DNA of 64,000 nucleotides from Uranotaenia lowii (lineage: Eukaryota; Arthropoda; Insecta; Diptera; Culicidae): NCBI RefSeq assembly GCF_029784155.1, contig NC_073691.1, positions 143,500,461-143,564,460 of the forward strand, given 5' to 3'. Below are positions 48,636 to 59,884 of this stretch, piece after piece. Every line of letters starts with the position of its first letter. Positions within the stretch are counted from its first letter, which is position 1. The notes under the pieces are model-generated. The model saw only the letters and a program-made list of their open reading frames with translations, was not told the DNA's origin and did not search any database. The position numbers were made by a program, and so were the translations under genes.

Positions 48636-50614
48636 TGTAACGTGGTTACATTTCTGTATATATAAATAATAATTAAATAATCGAAAATAAGACATTTCTG
48701 TACATACAGTTAGATAAGTTCACGTTAATTATTTATTGTTATTGTTTATCAATATTGTGCCGTTCTAATGAAACGATCAGTCGACATGCTTTCCGTCATT
48801 TTGCTAATGCCATACCATCTGTTGTATAAGATTTCATGCAAGCTTTTATTCTACTTTCGCATACAACATCCGCTTCCATGACTCAAGTGATCGAGTGTCA
48901 CCTCTCGAGATTCTTCTCAGAGATCCGAATAGGTTCGGTAATGAAAGGGGGAGATGGCTTGTTGTGGAAGACACAAGGAGATTCCCAATGTCATGCCGAG
49001 AGCATAGCTGGTGTACCCGAACTCAGGTTCGAAAGTTCGTTGACCGGATTCGTAGGTCATCGGATTTCCCCTCCAAAGGTCAAAGGATTTTCCTACTTGC
49101 GACCTAACTGAGGATCCACGGAACGAAGCTCGATCACTTTGATCCAGACCGTGGTTTAGGCGTAGCGAGGTTTCCTTTTTCTATTGATTCGCGAATTAAG
49201 TCCTCAAGTAAAGTCCACGTGAAGTGTCTTTAGAATTGAATGTAATTGTTCTTGTTCCCTTTTCCATTTAGAGCTAAACCAAAAAGCTAGGAGGAAATAG
49301 TTGTGCGTGTTGAATTCCGTTGTGCGAACGTTAACCTTCAAAAAGGTAAAAAATTCTTATGAATTCTGTGTGTGTGAACTGTGTGTGTTAATATTTGTCG
49401 AAATTCGTCCGACGTTTTCCTATATAGGGAGTCAGCACCACAACCGGTCTAGCGATTGCTAACCCTAACCGGAACCTCGTTAATCCAGCCACGGGAGGCT
49501 TCAAGGTTTGCCCGACGAGGCCACGTCGGAAGCGGAACCGTCCGTCACCACACGGTTTTCCGTCAGCCGGTTCGCCAAACATCCGGCTAATTTATCATTC
49601 GCCACCTGATTCACTGAATCAGCTCCTGAATCATCACCACTATCACCATGTAAGGTCCAACAGCAGCTCCAACAACAACAACAACAGCAGTAAGTTACCT
49701 TGACAACGAGCCAGACCAGCTCTGCTGCATCGGCATTGAGCCCACAATAACGGCACCGTAAGTAACGAAATCCGAATTATGCGCATATAAATATTCTGGC
49801 CCCTTGAAACATTAGAAACACACACAGTTTTGGAAACTTAGCCAATAAAAGTTTCCCGTTTGAGAAGCTTCGCAAATTAAAGCTAATTCTCAATAAAAAC
49901 CGCACAACATAGGGAAAGCAAGACAGTAAAGGAACAAACAGAAACCACCAACATGTAATCTACAATTAGAAATCAACCACAAAATCTAGAAATACAATTA
50001 TAAAAACAAACCGAACAAAACAATGTAGTATAGAAATAAAAGTTAGCACGCTGTAAATAGTTTTCATCAAAATAAATGTTATTTATTTGTTCCGTAGTCT
50101 AATAATATGTGGTTGTAATTTGAATCAGCTTTCCCCTGAACAGTTGCGTCTGATTTGAAAGGTATTTCACGTGTTTTGTCCGCTTAGTATCTAGAGTTTT
50201 CTTTATTGGTTCTTGTTCTTTATTTTACTCCGGGTTGAACTGCTCGGGAAATCAGTTCCCTCGCTTACGCCTCTATTATGGGAAGGAGAAAGGTAGGAAG
50301 GTGAGTTCCACCCATGACGAGATGCGCAAGCGAGTGCTTTTCGAGCGGATAGAACAACGGTTTGCGTCCCAGCTATCCTTTTGGCACGACGGTGCAACTG
50401 CTGGTCTATTTTCCTGGCATCCCCATTCCCCTAATCCTTCCGTGTCCTTTTTCGGATCCATTTGGACAACCCGCCCTGAGGTCGGGAGTCTAGCCGGGCA
50501 ATCAACCTCGACGAGTGGTCCTCATATGAGGTGGCGCGTAAATCACTCGTTTGATGAAAGCGGAAGTTGTATGGGAGAGGCTGAGTCCTCACGCGCGAAA
50601 TCGCACGTGTTACA
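48636..50614 (+). mobile_element. Probable solo LTR, ~1.98 kb
   Basis: It begins TGTAACGTGG and ends CACGTGTTACA, so it has TG...CA termini with a 6-bp inverted TGTAAC/GTTACA. ATAT flanks both sides (48632-48635 and 50615-50618), a 4-bp duplication as in Ty3/gypsy-type integrations. AATAAA at 50071 lies in a plausible position for poly(A) signalling. The ends of the segment are not direct repeats of each other and no gag or pol is present, so a single recombined LTR is the simplest reading. Orientation is inferred from the AATAAA. The open frames inside (for example 50235-50657, 140 codons) have no retroviral motif. Confidence 0.6.
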
Positions 50615-50778
50615 ATATAAACAAGAGTCGTTTTCCAGACTAGACCAAGGAAATTAGAGAAAATATCAGTCTTGTATTGCAGTTTTGGTACCGAAGGATA
50701 TAGGTTTACCAAATAGCAGATATCCACAGTTCCATATTGAAACTCACTCAAGAATACTTCAAACTGATGCATCAACTA

Positions 50779-51652
50779 CACTGCAAAAAATCCACATATT
50801 AGGGGTATGTGTCGGCCTATATAGATTTTTGCAATTTGTCTTCCAATTGAAAAATATGTCACACATATATTCTGGGAAATATTTCAATGCTATATGTGAC
50901 ACATGAACACGATAAATTTTACACATAGATGTTAAATGTTTGAAATATTCCTTTGAAAAACGCCTAAAAATAGGCAGGAAATTGTTGAATTTTTTTTCAT
51001 TTATCTACTTTCCAGCGTTAAAATTATGCAGTCATATTTCCTAAATACCATTTTTTTTATTAATTATATTTATTTAAACAGATTTATTAAATTTTAACCT
51101 TATTTTTCTTGTTTAACGTCCTAATTGTTCTTAATCGGAGGCCAATCGTCCGGATCGTCTTTTTCACGCACCTACTCAGCATCCATGCCAGAAAATGGAT
51201 TGTATTGATCTAGAAGCAGATGGAAATAAATTTAACATTAATCAGGAACATAAGATGAATTCTCAACTCACCTTTCATTAATCTGCGCTTTGTTGTCATT
51301 GAAGGGCCGATCGCTATTCCCGCAAATTCGCAAATTGCGAAGTGTACCTTACTCACTGCGGGGAAGAGATAATATTCAACAACTCTGCAGTCCTTGCTGG
51401 GCGAAAATTGCAGTTTAACTTTATATTAGATAATTATTTACCTGTTGTATTGCTCAAAACAAAATTGCGTGTTTCTATACGGCATTTCGTATTTTTTCTA
51501 ATTGCAGCCATTTTGATTTTGTGAAATAATTCAAAGAGATAATCATGGAAGCTATGTGTAAAGCATAAATTTTATTTGTATCATATAACGGAAGAAATCC
51601 AATAACGTATGTGTGGAGAAACATATATTTTAAGTGTGAATTTTTAGCAGTG
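50779..51652. mobile_element. TA-flanked MITE (CACTGCAAAAA ends), 874 bp
   Basis: The ends CACTGCAAAAAATCCACA and (complement) CACTGCTAAAAATTCACA are inverted repeats flanked by TA (50777-50778 and 51653-51654). The element lies in the right part of the pogo-like element. It is non-coding; the 60-codon frame 51342-51524 is unsupported. Confidence 0.75.
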
Positions 51653-52451
51653 TAGTTTCTTATAAAGCAGGGGATTTTTTATCAATTATTTATTTATTTA
51701 CATAGTATTCCGTTTCACGACATAACTTGACGAAAATAATTCCTAAAATTCGCCGTAGAGTCGCGCGAGCTCGTGGTTTATGATTTTTATCAAATACACA
51801 TTAAATAGTTTCATCGCTGCATTACTTTGATCAGGTCAGAAACCTCTTTAAGCGAGACAAAAAAGTTTAGTGCTTTGGACTCTCACTTATCGACTTCGAT
51901 TGTAGTTAGTTTTGTGTTTAGTTTTGTCGATAATGGTTTCATTGTTAAATTTTTAACATTTCAGTTATGCTTGGAAGTGTAGCACACTTGCGGAGAGCGA
52001 AAAAATAAGATATCACATATTGCTCCGCAATAAGTTGATAAAGCGATTCAAACTTCTGAAAATGAGCGTTTTTGAGATAAAGCTATATCGAGAATGTCAA
52101 AAACTACTCTTCAATTAAGAAATAATTTATAAAATATTTTTGAAATTCCTTGAAAAATTAACAAACATGACAATTTTCCCGGTGAGGTGCCAAAATTCCC
52201 GGTTTTTTCCCGGTTTCCCGGTGACGCGATGAAATTCCAAAGTTTTTCCCGGTTTTCCCGGTTTTTCGGGTTCGCTAGCAATCCTGCGCTGAAAGGAGCG
52301 ATAGTGTCAAATATTAAAAGAAGAATCCTCATACTCAAATACCCTCCTACTTCAAATTGAGTTCCAGTGGCTGAATAAGTTCCCGACTAATGTAAAAAAT
52401 TGTATGGAAGCACCCTCCCCCCCCCCCCTTAAAGTTTTCCCGCTGGCAGAA

Positions 52452-52647
52452 TATTTTTTTTTTGTTTCGATTATAGTCGTTTTACCATCATTATGGCATT
52501 CACGACTTTATCAACGTTACAGTTGGCGGATCGTTATTGAAAAACTTATCTGGAACAACTGTGTTTTATGTTTGCTCTTGGACTCGAACTCGTGGACATC
52601 GGCTCAGGAGACAACAGACTTGCCAACTGAGCTATATCACAATCCCA
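52452..52647 (-). mobile_element. tRNA-derived SINE with target duplication
   Basis: The reverse strand begins GGGATTGTGATATAGCTCAG. The A box TAGCTCAGTTGG lies at 52623-52634 and the B box GAGTTCGAGTCC at 52580-52591, 31 bases apart, a full Pol III promoter. A ~110-bp unrelated body and a terminal A-run (T-run at about 52453-52463 on the plus strand) follow. CTGGCAGAA flanks it (52443-52451 and 52648-52656). It depends on a LINE for movement; the A tail would suit a Jockey-type LINE such as 28790-33297. Confidence 0.88.
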
Positions 52648-53198
52648 CTGGCAGAACAAAGCGTTCTCAAAATATCATAGAAAATATCATAGAAACATTC
52701 TTCGAATTCCAATACCTTCCCATGTCGAATTTGATGCCGTTTGTTTCATTAGTTTTCCAGTTATGCTGTAAGTTGTAAAGAGACCCCCCCCTCTCCTTTT
52801 CTATATCTCCACTGGAAGAAGGGAGGAGTACCAAATATTCATAGAACCATTTCTCGTTCCCAAATACGCTTCCAAGCCACATTTGGTTCCATTTGATCTA
52901 TTAATTCTGAAGTTATGCAATAAAAAAGGTATAAAAGCCCGGCTCCTTCCTTCCTTACTCCCCACTGGTAGAAGGAGGAGTCTGAAATAATCATAGCCAA
53001 ATTTATCGTATTCCAGTACCCCTCCGTGCCAAACTTGGCTCCATTAGCTTGACTTGTTCTCGAGTTATGTAAAAAAACGTAAGGTAGCTCCCCTCCCCCC
53101 TTGTTATCTTCTAACCGAAAGGAGTGATGGGTACCAAATATCCATAAAAAAATTCCTCCTTCCTGTTAGATTGAGGGGTCTCAAACCATAATAGGAAC

Positions 53199-53462
53199 TA
53201 GAGATGTACCGAATATTCGGTCGGCCGAATATTCGGCGCCGAATACCGCTAAAAAGACCGTTAAGCCGAATATTCGGCTCACCAAATAGTTGAGCCAAGT
53301 ATTCGGCCGAATAGGCCGAATAATTATTTTTCAAATTTTATACACTATCAGACTTGTCAAATTTTTCAACTGATTTTCAATGATTTTTATGTAAAGTAAA
53401 GTAAATTCGGCCGTTCGCCGAATACCACTATTCGATACATTCGAATACCACTATTCGATACC
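53199..53462. mobile_element. hAT-like fragment rich in CCGAATATTCGG motifs
   Basis: It starts TAGAGATGTACCGAATATTC and holds many CCGAATATTCGG/GCCGAATA motifs in both orientations, a pattern seen in hAT elements with 'AGAGATG(T/C)(A/G)CCGAATATTCGG' ends. The right end lacks the matching GGTACATCTCTA, so it is truncated. The host repeat resumes at about 53463 (CTTCTCAGGCCTCAAAAGC). Confidence 0.6.
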
Positions 53463-53572
53463 TTCTCAGGCCTCAAAAGCACCCATCTGCTTAGTTTCAA
53501 GTGAATCAGTACAGTAGTTTCCGAGTCTATAGGGAACAGACAGAGAGACAGATATCCATGTTTGTTCATTTT

Positions 53573-54305
53573 ACTAGCTTACTCGGTGTGCTTTGCTACA
53601 CATTAAAAAAAACAAATGATATTTTCAGAAATTATTCAATTTTTAATTTTTTTTAGTTGACATTATTTAATAATCATTAGTAACATTAGGAAAAAATCAA
53701 AATGATCGACTAGGCCAATCATTGATCCTTCATACCTGAATCGCATACTGCTCTAGCGATTGTTAGTTCATAAACCACTCCCTACGAAATAGGCTGAAAG
53801 ATGGCCAAATTAAAAGGGACCTTTGTTTTCAACGATTTCTGCCAGTTATTACGATCAACTAATTGTGCTAAATCCTATTAAAAGTAACCTTAATAGGATC
53901 ATGGATTTGGTAATGCGATTCGTAGCCAGACTAAATAAATCGACACTCTACTAAATATGCCTTTTTTCAGAGACTACTTTGTTTGGACTGATACAACTAT
54001 TTTCTTCATTTTACGATTGCCTTACGTTCATTAACAAAGTTATAGCTAAAACATTCCTCAATGAGCTTAACATAATAAAATGTAAATAGTTTTGCATGGG
54101 ATGTAAACACTTATCAATACTTATCTCATAACAAAACATTGCATTTTACCATACAAAATTTCAAATAAATTTGTTTTCTCTTAGATATATGGAACACATT
54201 TTTCAATCATCGTCTGTTGATTAATGAAACAAAAGGAAATGATTTTTTTTCTGCGATATTCTTATTTTTCCTATTTAATACCACCATGATGGTTGAAATG
54301 AGACT
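53573..54305. other. No gene recognised
   Basis: AT-rich sequence after the repeat block; no open frame of note. Confidence 0.5.
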
Positions 54306-54309
54306 TTAA

Positions 54310-54484
54310 CACGTTCGTCGCAATGGAACCCATATTCGAGTGACGGGTGTATTTCCTGGGAGGCCCTGTCACATCAAAAACGTGTGACGCTCTCTTACTC
54401 AAGTTAGCTGCTCAGTTTAGCCACACGTTTCAAATAATGGGCCTGGTTAGTAAAACTACCAAAATGAGCGTGGCGACGAACGTG
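54310..54484. mobile_element. piggyBac-type MITE, 175 bp
   Basis: TTAA flanks both sides (54306-54309 and 54485-54488). The ends CACGTTCGTCGC and (complement) CACGTTCGTCGC are a perfect 12-bp inverted repeat. A TTAA target with short perfect ends is the piggyBac signature. The 75-codon open frame that crosses it has no support. Confidence 0.85.
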
Positions 54485-54523
54485 TTAAAGTTATGGATGC
54501 ATGCAGAGTCGGGGGACTGCGAT

Positions 54524-54765
54524 AAAGAGAGAAGATTCGTCAATGATCACACGAATTGTGCAGCCAATGCTTGAAATTGTGGTAGATTGTGGCCAATTGT
54601 GCTGTAAAATGGGTAAATTTGAGTAAAAATGAGAGAAACCAGTGCCCAGAGAGAGAGAGAAAGAGAGAGAGTGTGCGAATTGTTGCAAATTGTGAAACAG
54701 TTGTGGAATTTTGATTACTACCATTTCAAAGGCAAAGAATTCTCTTTATATTGCAATCCCCCGTG
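54524..54765. repeat. Dispersed ~240-bp repeat, copy 1
   Basis: Shares long stretches with 62836-63068: ATTCGTCAATGATCACAC, AATTGTG-rich part, GAAACAGTTGT(G/T)GAATTTTGAT and GGCAAAGAATTC. It contains a (GA)n-like tract at 54646-54670. No coding, no clear terminal inverted repeat. Family unknown. Confidence 0.7.
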
Positions 54766-56309
54766 CACAGTACGTAGCATGCCCCCCCCCCCCCCACCAA
54801 CTTCAAAATTGAGTTGTTTTAGTTAAAAAAAAACCCTTCGGGGCAGCCCTAAACCTTCAGTTCTAATGGGTAATCTAAATACTCAGTTTGACTGCCGAAC
54901 TTCTTAATATATCACATACGTTTTTTGAAATCTACAAACTTAAAATAAATTCAATAAAAAAGAATCCGTTTATTTAGAAAATAAAAATAGTCATGTTGAA
55001 AGATTTGCGAAAAACAATAAGAAATAAGAGGAGTTATAGTCACTTGAAGTTCAAAAAATGTCATTTGATCCCTTCGGCTGACTTAAAAAAAATCTTTTTT
55101 CTAAGTTTCAGTTGACGATTAAAATTAAGAGGTTTCGATTGGCGATCGCTTGATTTGTGCGAATTAGCGATTTTATAAGCGCCGCTGACTTCCCAGTACG
55201 CATTGCCGAACACTTATAAAAAGGTTTCCGTGCTCAATGCTCCCAAGCTTTAATTTACTGGACCATAATAATTTTTTCAATCAATTCGCTCAACCATCCA
55301 GATCTGATGAATCAATTGTTTTGCGCCAAAAAATGAAAGTTGATGTTCAATCTGCTCGGTAAATACCGTCGTTTCATTTTATATTTATTTCACATTACTT
55401 CCAAGAATATGAACCCAGTCCACACACCGGTTGAAATGCACTGACAGCTACGACATATATTGGATAGAGAACTTGTCAAGAATGGAATGAGCAAATAGAA
55501 GGGAAAAAATCGAAACAAAACCTCAATATGATTGGTCCGGAAATCCACCGGAAAAGTCAGCAGCAAAAGTAACTCCAAGATCGCAAATTGAGAATGGTGT
55601 GGGTTGACAACTTCTGATAAAAAAGGAAAAAAAGTAGGATGTTGGAAATGGGAAAACAAAAACGGCAAGCGAAAGAAAAGTTGTTTCACCGAACAATCAT
55701 GTACCAACATATTCCCTTAGATATCGTCTCGATTTAGGGGCCCAGGCTAGGAGAACAGTCTCGAGCCCCAGCATCAGTTCGGGTCCCGGTTCAGTAATAA
55801 GATGATGGGTATTATTGATTTTCACATAATCGATTTCTGATTTCAGCTATCATTTGTCGAGCATGTTGGAGTCAAAACGGATAACCATAATATCCATTGA
55901 GTTACGCATGGCTGCCGATTCATATTTGCGGAAATAGAAAGGAAGAAGTAGAGTCGAAATGGGAGGGAAATTGATATGGACCATGGTCCATGTTCAGATA
56001 TGTTCGCATTGTACAGATATGATGGCTTCAGTTTCTTTGTCAGTAGAACGACACCGTCAGCAAGAAGGTCAGAAACAACTGGCTAAAATATGCTTCTCAA
56101 AGAGATGGACCGAAACTTGCAATCGGAAATGTAGTTTCTCAAGGAAAACTGTGTAGTGGCTATAATTATGATGGAGTTTGGATGAGTTTCTGATTCCGTT
56201 AAAGACATGTTGGATGGTTTGCTTAACTGCTGGTTTAAGTCGATGTTCATGCGTCGAGAAAGCGACTAACTATTTTCTAGTCTTTAAAATTGGAAACTGC
56301 AATTAAACT
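54766..56309. other. No gene recognised
   Basis: Starts with a C-run (54782-54796). The open frames at 55390-55710 (reverse, 106 codons) and 55959-56156 have no motif. The sequence shows no repeat partner in the window, so part may be single-copy. Confidence 0.4.
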
Positions 56310-56529
56310 ACAATAAAGTGAATCAAAGCAATCGAAAGATTCCTTTTAATTCAACCACGGTAATTGAAAAGTTCAGATACCGGTATTTCGATAGCAACTT
56401 ACTATCTTCTTCTGTGAGCGTTGATCAATCGAAAACGCTCACAGAAGAAGTTACTAAGTTGCTATCGAAATACCGGTAACTTTTCATTTACCGTGGTTGA
56501 ATTAAAATAAATCTTTCGAACTTTATTGT
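56310..56529. repeat. Near-perfect 220-bp hairpin
   Basis: The left arm TTCAACCACGGTAA, ATACCGGTATTTCGATAGCA and CTTCTTCTGTGAGCG is matched in reverse by CGCTCACAGAAGAAG, TGCTATCGAAATACCGGTA and TTACCGTGGTTGAA. Arms of about 95 bp have only a few mismatches and one 13-base gap (GAATCAAAGCAAT, left arm only), around a 15-base loop. It is either a small fold-back MITE or a source of hairpin RNA. Confidence 0.85.
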
Positions 56530-58569
56530 CATGTTATTCATGCCACCGCCGATTACCAAAAATAAAACGCACTGCATTGACCGTCTGCCGTTTGGCTGGT
56601 GTTTTTTTCATCCTCCATTGTCTTTGATGGGAAAGGGATGGAATGGGAGAGGAATTTTGAGTTAATGGGAAACTAGAAACTATTTTCTATTTCCGGCCGG
56701 TTAACATAAATACATTCATAACAGTCGGTACATATTCTTGCTGGATGATTGTTTCCATCCTGATTAGTCTTGTGATGAAATATGGGAAATGATTTATTTG
56801 GTTTCTTTCAGACATATGCAATGTGGTTGCGCTGGGAGGAGAATGCCCACTATTGGAAAGCTTGTTAATGCCAGTTCGGCATATAATCTAATACCAATAA
56901 TTTCATCTCCATGGAAGTTCATTATTGGAGTCAGGTCCGTGCGAAGGACCCGTCCATGGGAGGGATTTCATTATTTAAAGTCAGCTAGGAATAATAACAA
57001 TTCCAAAAATGCACAACATATAAGCAAATGGATATCAAAAACCATTGTCTTTTGAAGAATTTTCAACGACTATCAGTCTCGGATTTTTAAATTAAAAAAA
57101 ACTGTAGTTAAAAAAAGTCGTTTTTACTAAACAAAAAATCTTAGGCTGATAGCCGCTGAAAATCCTTAGAAAAATCAATCTTAACAGTCGCTCCATTCAT
57201 AAATAAAACTATTTTCTTACTCATGTATGACCATCATTAATGCTAGAAGAAATAGTAAGTTTAACTGATACGATTCAAAATAAATCAGAATCAACGATTT
57301 AAACTATTGCGATTTCCGATAAATTATCGATGAATTATTCAAAGTGATGATCCTTATTCAAAACAAGAGATTTTCTAGAAAATAAATTTTAACAGTGTAG
57401 TTTACAAATTTGAAATTAATTTTTTAGAAACAGCATAAATAGAGTGTGCAGAATTAAAGCGTCGGATATAAGAACCAGTGCACAGGAATAGAGTAAATAG
57501 AATATAACACCAGATCTGAAAAGAAATCAAAATCCAGAATTCAGTTTATAGTTCAACGCTTAAACTGACAATGAACAGGCTGGATAATGCGTGATTTTTT
57601 GAGTGTAAAGTAAGGAACCGATAGAAATATATTGAAATATTGAATTTCCAGTTTTGTAATGAATATTGAAAGCACGAAGCATATATTTATTTGCTTAACA
57701 TTTCACATGAAAACTTAGCTTTACAGCTACTACTTCGAATCATTCTTCGAACTTTGCATAGATTATTAAAAAAAATGATTGATTTAAGAAACAATATTTT
57801 CAATAATATAAAAACAGTGAAACATTGTAAAATTTTTAACGCGAGTTTTGTCGTTAAAAATTTTGAACTCTGAATATTTGCTCGTCGTCTTTTGGAATAT
57901 TGTTTTCTTAGGGCAAAATGTAGAAATCATATTTTTCGTACCACAAATTCTGATTTATAGGCTTCCAATATGATTATTTTTTCACGATACAAAAAATCAG
58001 GGTTGATAAACAAACACAAGCTTGTTAATGATATTACATAAAATTTAAAAAGTCAGACTTTAAAAAACTCAATAAAACTAAACGATTCTTTAAAATTTGG
58101 TCAGTTTTTAGGAAAATTAAAAATTATCTATAAAAATAGAAAAGATTAACTTTTTAACATTCAGAAGGAAATTTTTCAAAAAATATATCTTGATATTTTA
58201 AAAAATTATTTAAAGAATTAAATTTATTACTTAAGAACACAACATACTGGACCCTATGATTTAAAAAATTTGGTAGATTTTAGCGTCATCAACTCTAATC
58301 TTTTGTCAGATTTTGTCTGTCACCTCTAGTTTTGGTGATATGATGTTTATGAGTTAAAATGAAGTTGGGTTGAATTTTGAGTGAAATCAATCATTGATAA
58401 CTGATAAACTTTAAAACCTACATTAAATAAATAGATCTGATTTTTTTATTGTTTGCAATACTTATTAAATAGGCCAATCATATTTTGATAAATACTATGA
58501 AAAATAATCTTAAAAATTTAAATTTTACAGTAAAAAATATTGAAAACTATTATCACTCGTATAACTTCA
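56530..58569. other. No gene recognised
   Basis: AT-rich sequence. Short open frames at 56789-57055 (88 codons) and 57691-57873 have no motif. A 16-base run, GATTTTTAAATTAAAA-like, near 57088 is low complexity only. Confidence 0.5.
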
Positions 58570-59321
58570 CACGGTGTCTCTCATGGAACGATTTTATTTA
58601 TCAAAAATAAGCATCGCTAATTTTTGCACCATCCGAAAGTTGGGACTTTTCCCTTTCATTTTAGCCCAAATTTGAAATAATCCACCGGTCGGTCTAGAGT
58701 ATTTTATTTTTTTGAAAATTTTATAACCTTTCTAACGGTTTTTTCAAAGACAAAATCATACTAATCACTGTGAAAACGCTCGTCTTACCTTACCTGATAT
58801 GTCAAAAATATGATTTAATAGGAAATTTCCCTGGCTACCATTTTGTAGAAGGCATAAAAGTGATACAAATTGAGAGAAAAGAGTTGGAATGTCACAAACA
58901 AAGTGATTATTATTTCATTTGAAATATCTAATGAAACTTCTCACCACTGATTTTACTAAGACCAGAAAAAGTATTCTACGAGCTTAGTTATTGATTGTAG
59001 AGTGTATAAATGTTCAAAACGGTTTATTTACATCAAACATCAATATTTTACATGAAATTTATCAAGATTATCTGAAGTTATGAGCATTTTTGGGGATTTA
59101 TTGTTCCAGAAATAATATCAAATTTTTTTTTGTCACTCCGACTTTTCCAAAAATCGCGATGTGGGAATAAATAAAGTTTAAGGTATTTTAAACAAAAATT
59201 TCAAACATTTTTCGAAAATTCAAACAGTTAAAAGAGCAAAAGCCAAACTGTAGAAGATGGGAGTAATATCACCTGTCGTTTGGATTTTTTTTTCAAATGT
59301 TTTATGTTAATTTTCTCGATT

Positions 59322-59870
59322 ACCCGGATCAGAAAGGCCCGATTTGCGTTTGCAAGTCTCCGAAACATCTGGCGGTCACGCCAGATCTCTCTACGAACAA
59401 AAATCCGAATCTTCAACTCAAACGTCAAATCCGTATTGCTGTACGGGTGCGAAACTTGGTGCACATATGCGGTGACGACGCGAAAACTGCAAGTATTTGT
59501 AAACCGCTGCCTGCGGAATATCATCCGCGCTTGGTGGCCTGGCAACTGGATCTCGAATGAGGAACTACATCGCCGGTGTCATCAAAGGGCGCTAGAAATC
59601 GAGATTCGGGAACGTAAGTGGAGATGGATTGGGCACACACTGCGAAAAGATGAAAACGAGATTTGCAGAGAAGCGCTAGATTGGAATCCAGAAGGTCATC
59701 GAAGAAGAGGCAGACCCAGAAACTCGTGGCGGCGAAGCCTAGCCGCTGAAATCCGAACTGTCGACGAGAATCTTGACTGGGACCAGGTGAAGACGCTGGC
59801 TCCGGATCGTCAACAGTGGAGGTCTTTTACAACGGCCCTATGCACCGGTGGATCGGCGCGGGATCATTAA
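59322..59870 (+). pseudogene. LINE polyprotein C-terminus, open but partial
   Basis: Reads RIRKARFAFASLRNIW, KIRIFNSNVKSVLLYGCETW, LQVFVNRCLRNIIR, EIRERKWRWIGHTLRK and GRPRNSWRRSLAAEI to a stop at 59868-59870. This is the region that follows the RT in RTE/Nimb-like LINEs. The RT catalytic motifs and the endonuclease are lost by 5' truncation. The open frame starts by chance upstream, in fold-back sequence (59280). No internal lesion is present, in contrast to the related relic at 26480-27170, so it is recent. Confidence 0.85.
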
Positions 59871-59884
59871 GTAAGTAAGTAAGT
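59322..59884 (+). mobile_element. 5'-truncated LINE with exact 13-bp duplication
   Basis: AATTTTCTCGATT lies at 59309-59321 and 59885-59897, an exact duplication (14 bp if a preceding shared T is counted). The 3' end is a tetranucleotide tail (TAAG/AAGT)n at 59868-59884 instead of poly(A). The insert covers only the last ~185 codons of the LINE polyprotein. Confidence 0.92.

Larger units (their letters stand above)
48524..51902. mobile_element. pogo-like TIR element nested in the hAT
   Basis: The ends CAGTCGAACCTGGATAAGCG and (complement) CAATCGAAGTCGATAAGTGA, followed by GAGA on both sides, are diverged inverted repeats. TA lies outside (48522-48523 and 51903-51904). 'CAGT..AACC..GATAAG' ends are typical of pogo/Tigger-like Tc1-mariner elements. 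Without its own insertions it is about 0.5 kb, so non-autonomous. Confidence 0.7.
47789..52286. mobile_element. hAT-type element interrupting the CAGA-tailed repeat
   Basis: The inverted ends CAGGGTTGCTAGCGATTTTT and (complement) CAGGATTGCTAGCGAACCCG lie inside an exact 8-bp duplication CGCTGAAA (47781-47788 and 52287-52294). Subterminal CGGTTTTTCC-type repeats lie at both ends (47833-47855; 52190-52270). Of 4498 bp, most is inserted material; the original element was about 1.1 kb and non-coding. Confidence 0.9.
52295..53546 (+). repeat. CAGA-tailed tandem repeat, part right of the hAT insertion
   Basis: Diverged ~150-bp units continue the repeat that was cut at 47788. The terminal unit reads 'AGTTTCCGAGTCTATAGGGAACAGACAGAGAGACAGA'. 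It is itself interrupted by a SINE (52452-52647) and a hAT fragment (53199-53462). The start of a further unit, ACTAGCTTACTCGG, is at 53573. Confidence 0.8.

Noticed and set aside
50235..50657. 140-codon frame as retroviral gag
   Set aside because: No zinc knuckle, major homology region or other gag motif; it lies inside the probable LTR.
52404..52778. 124-codon open frame
   Set aside because: It crosses the SINE and the flanking tandem repeat, so it is a composite accident.
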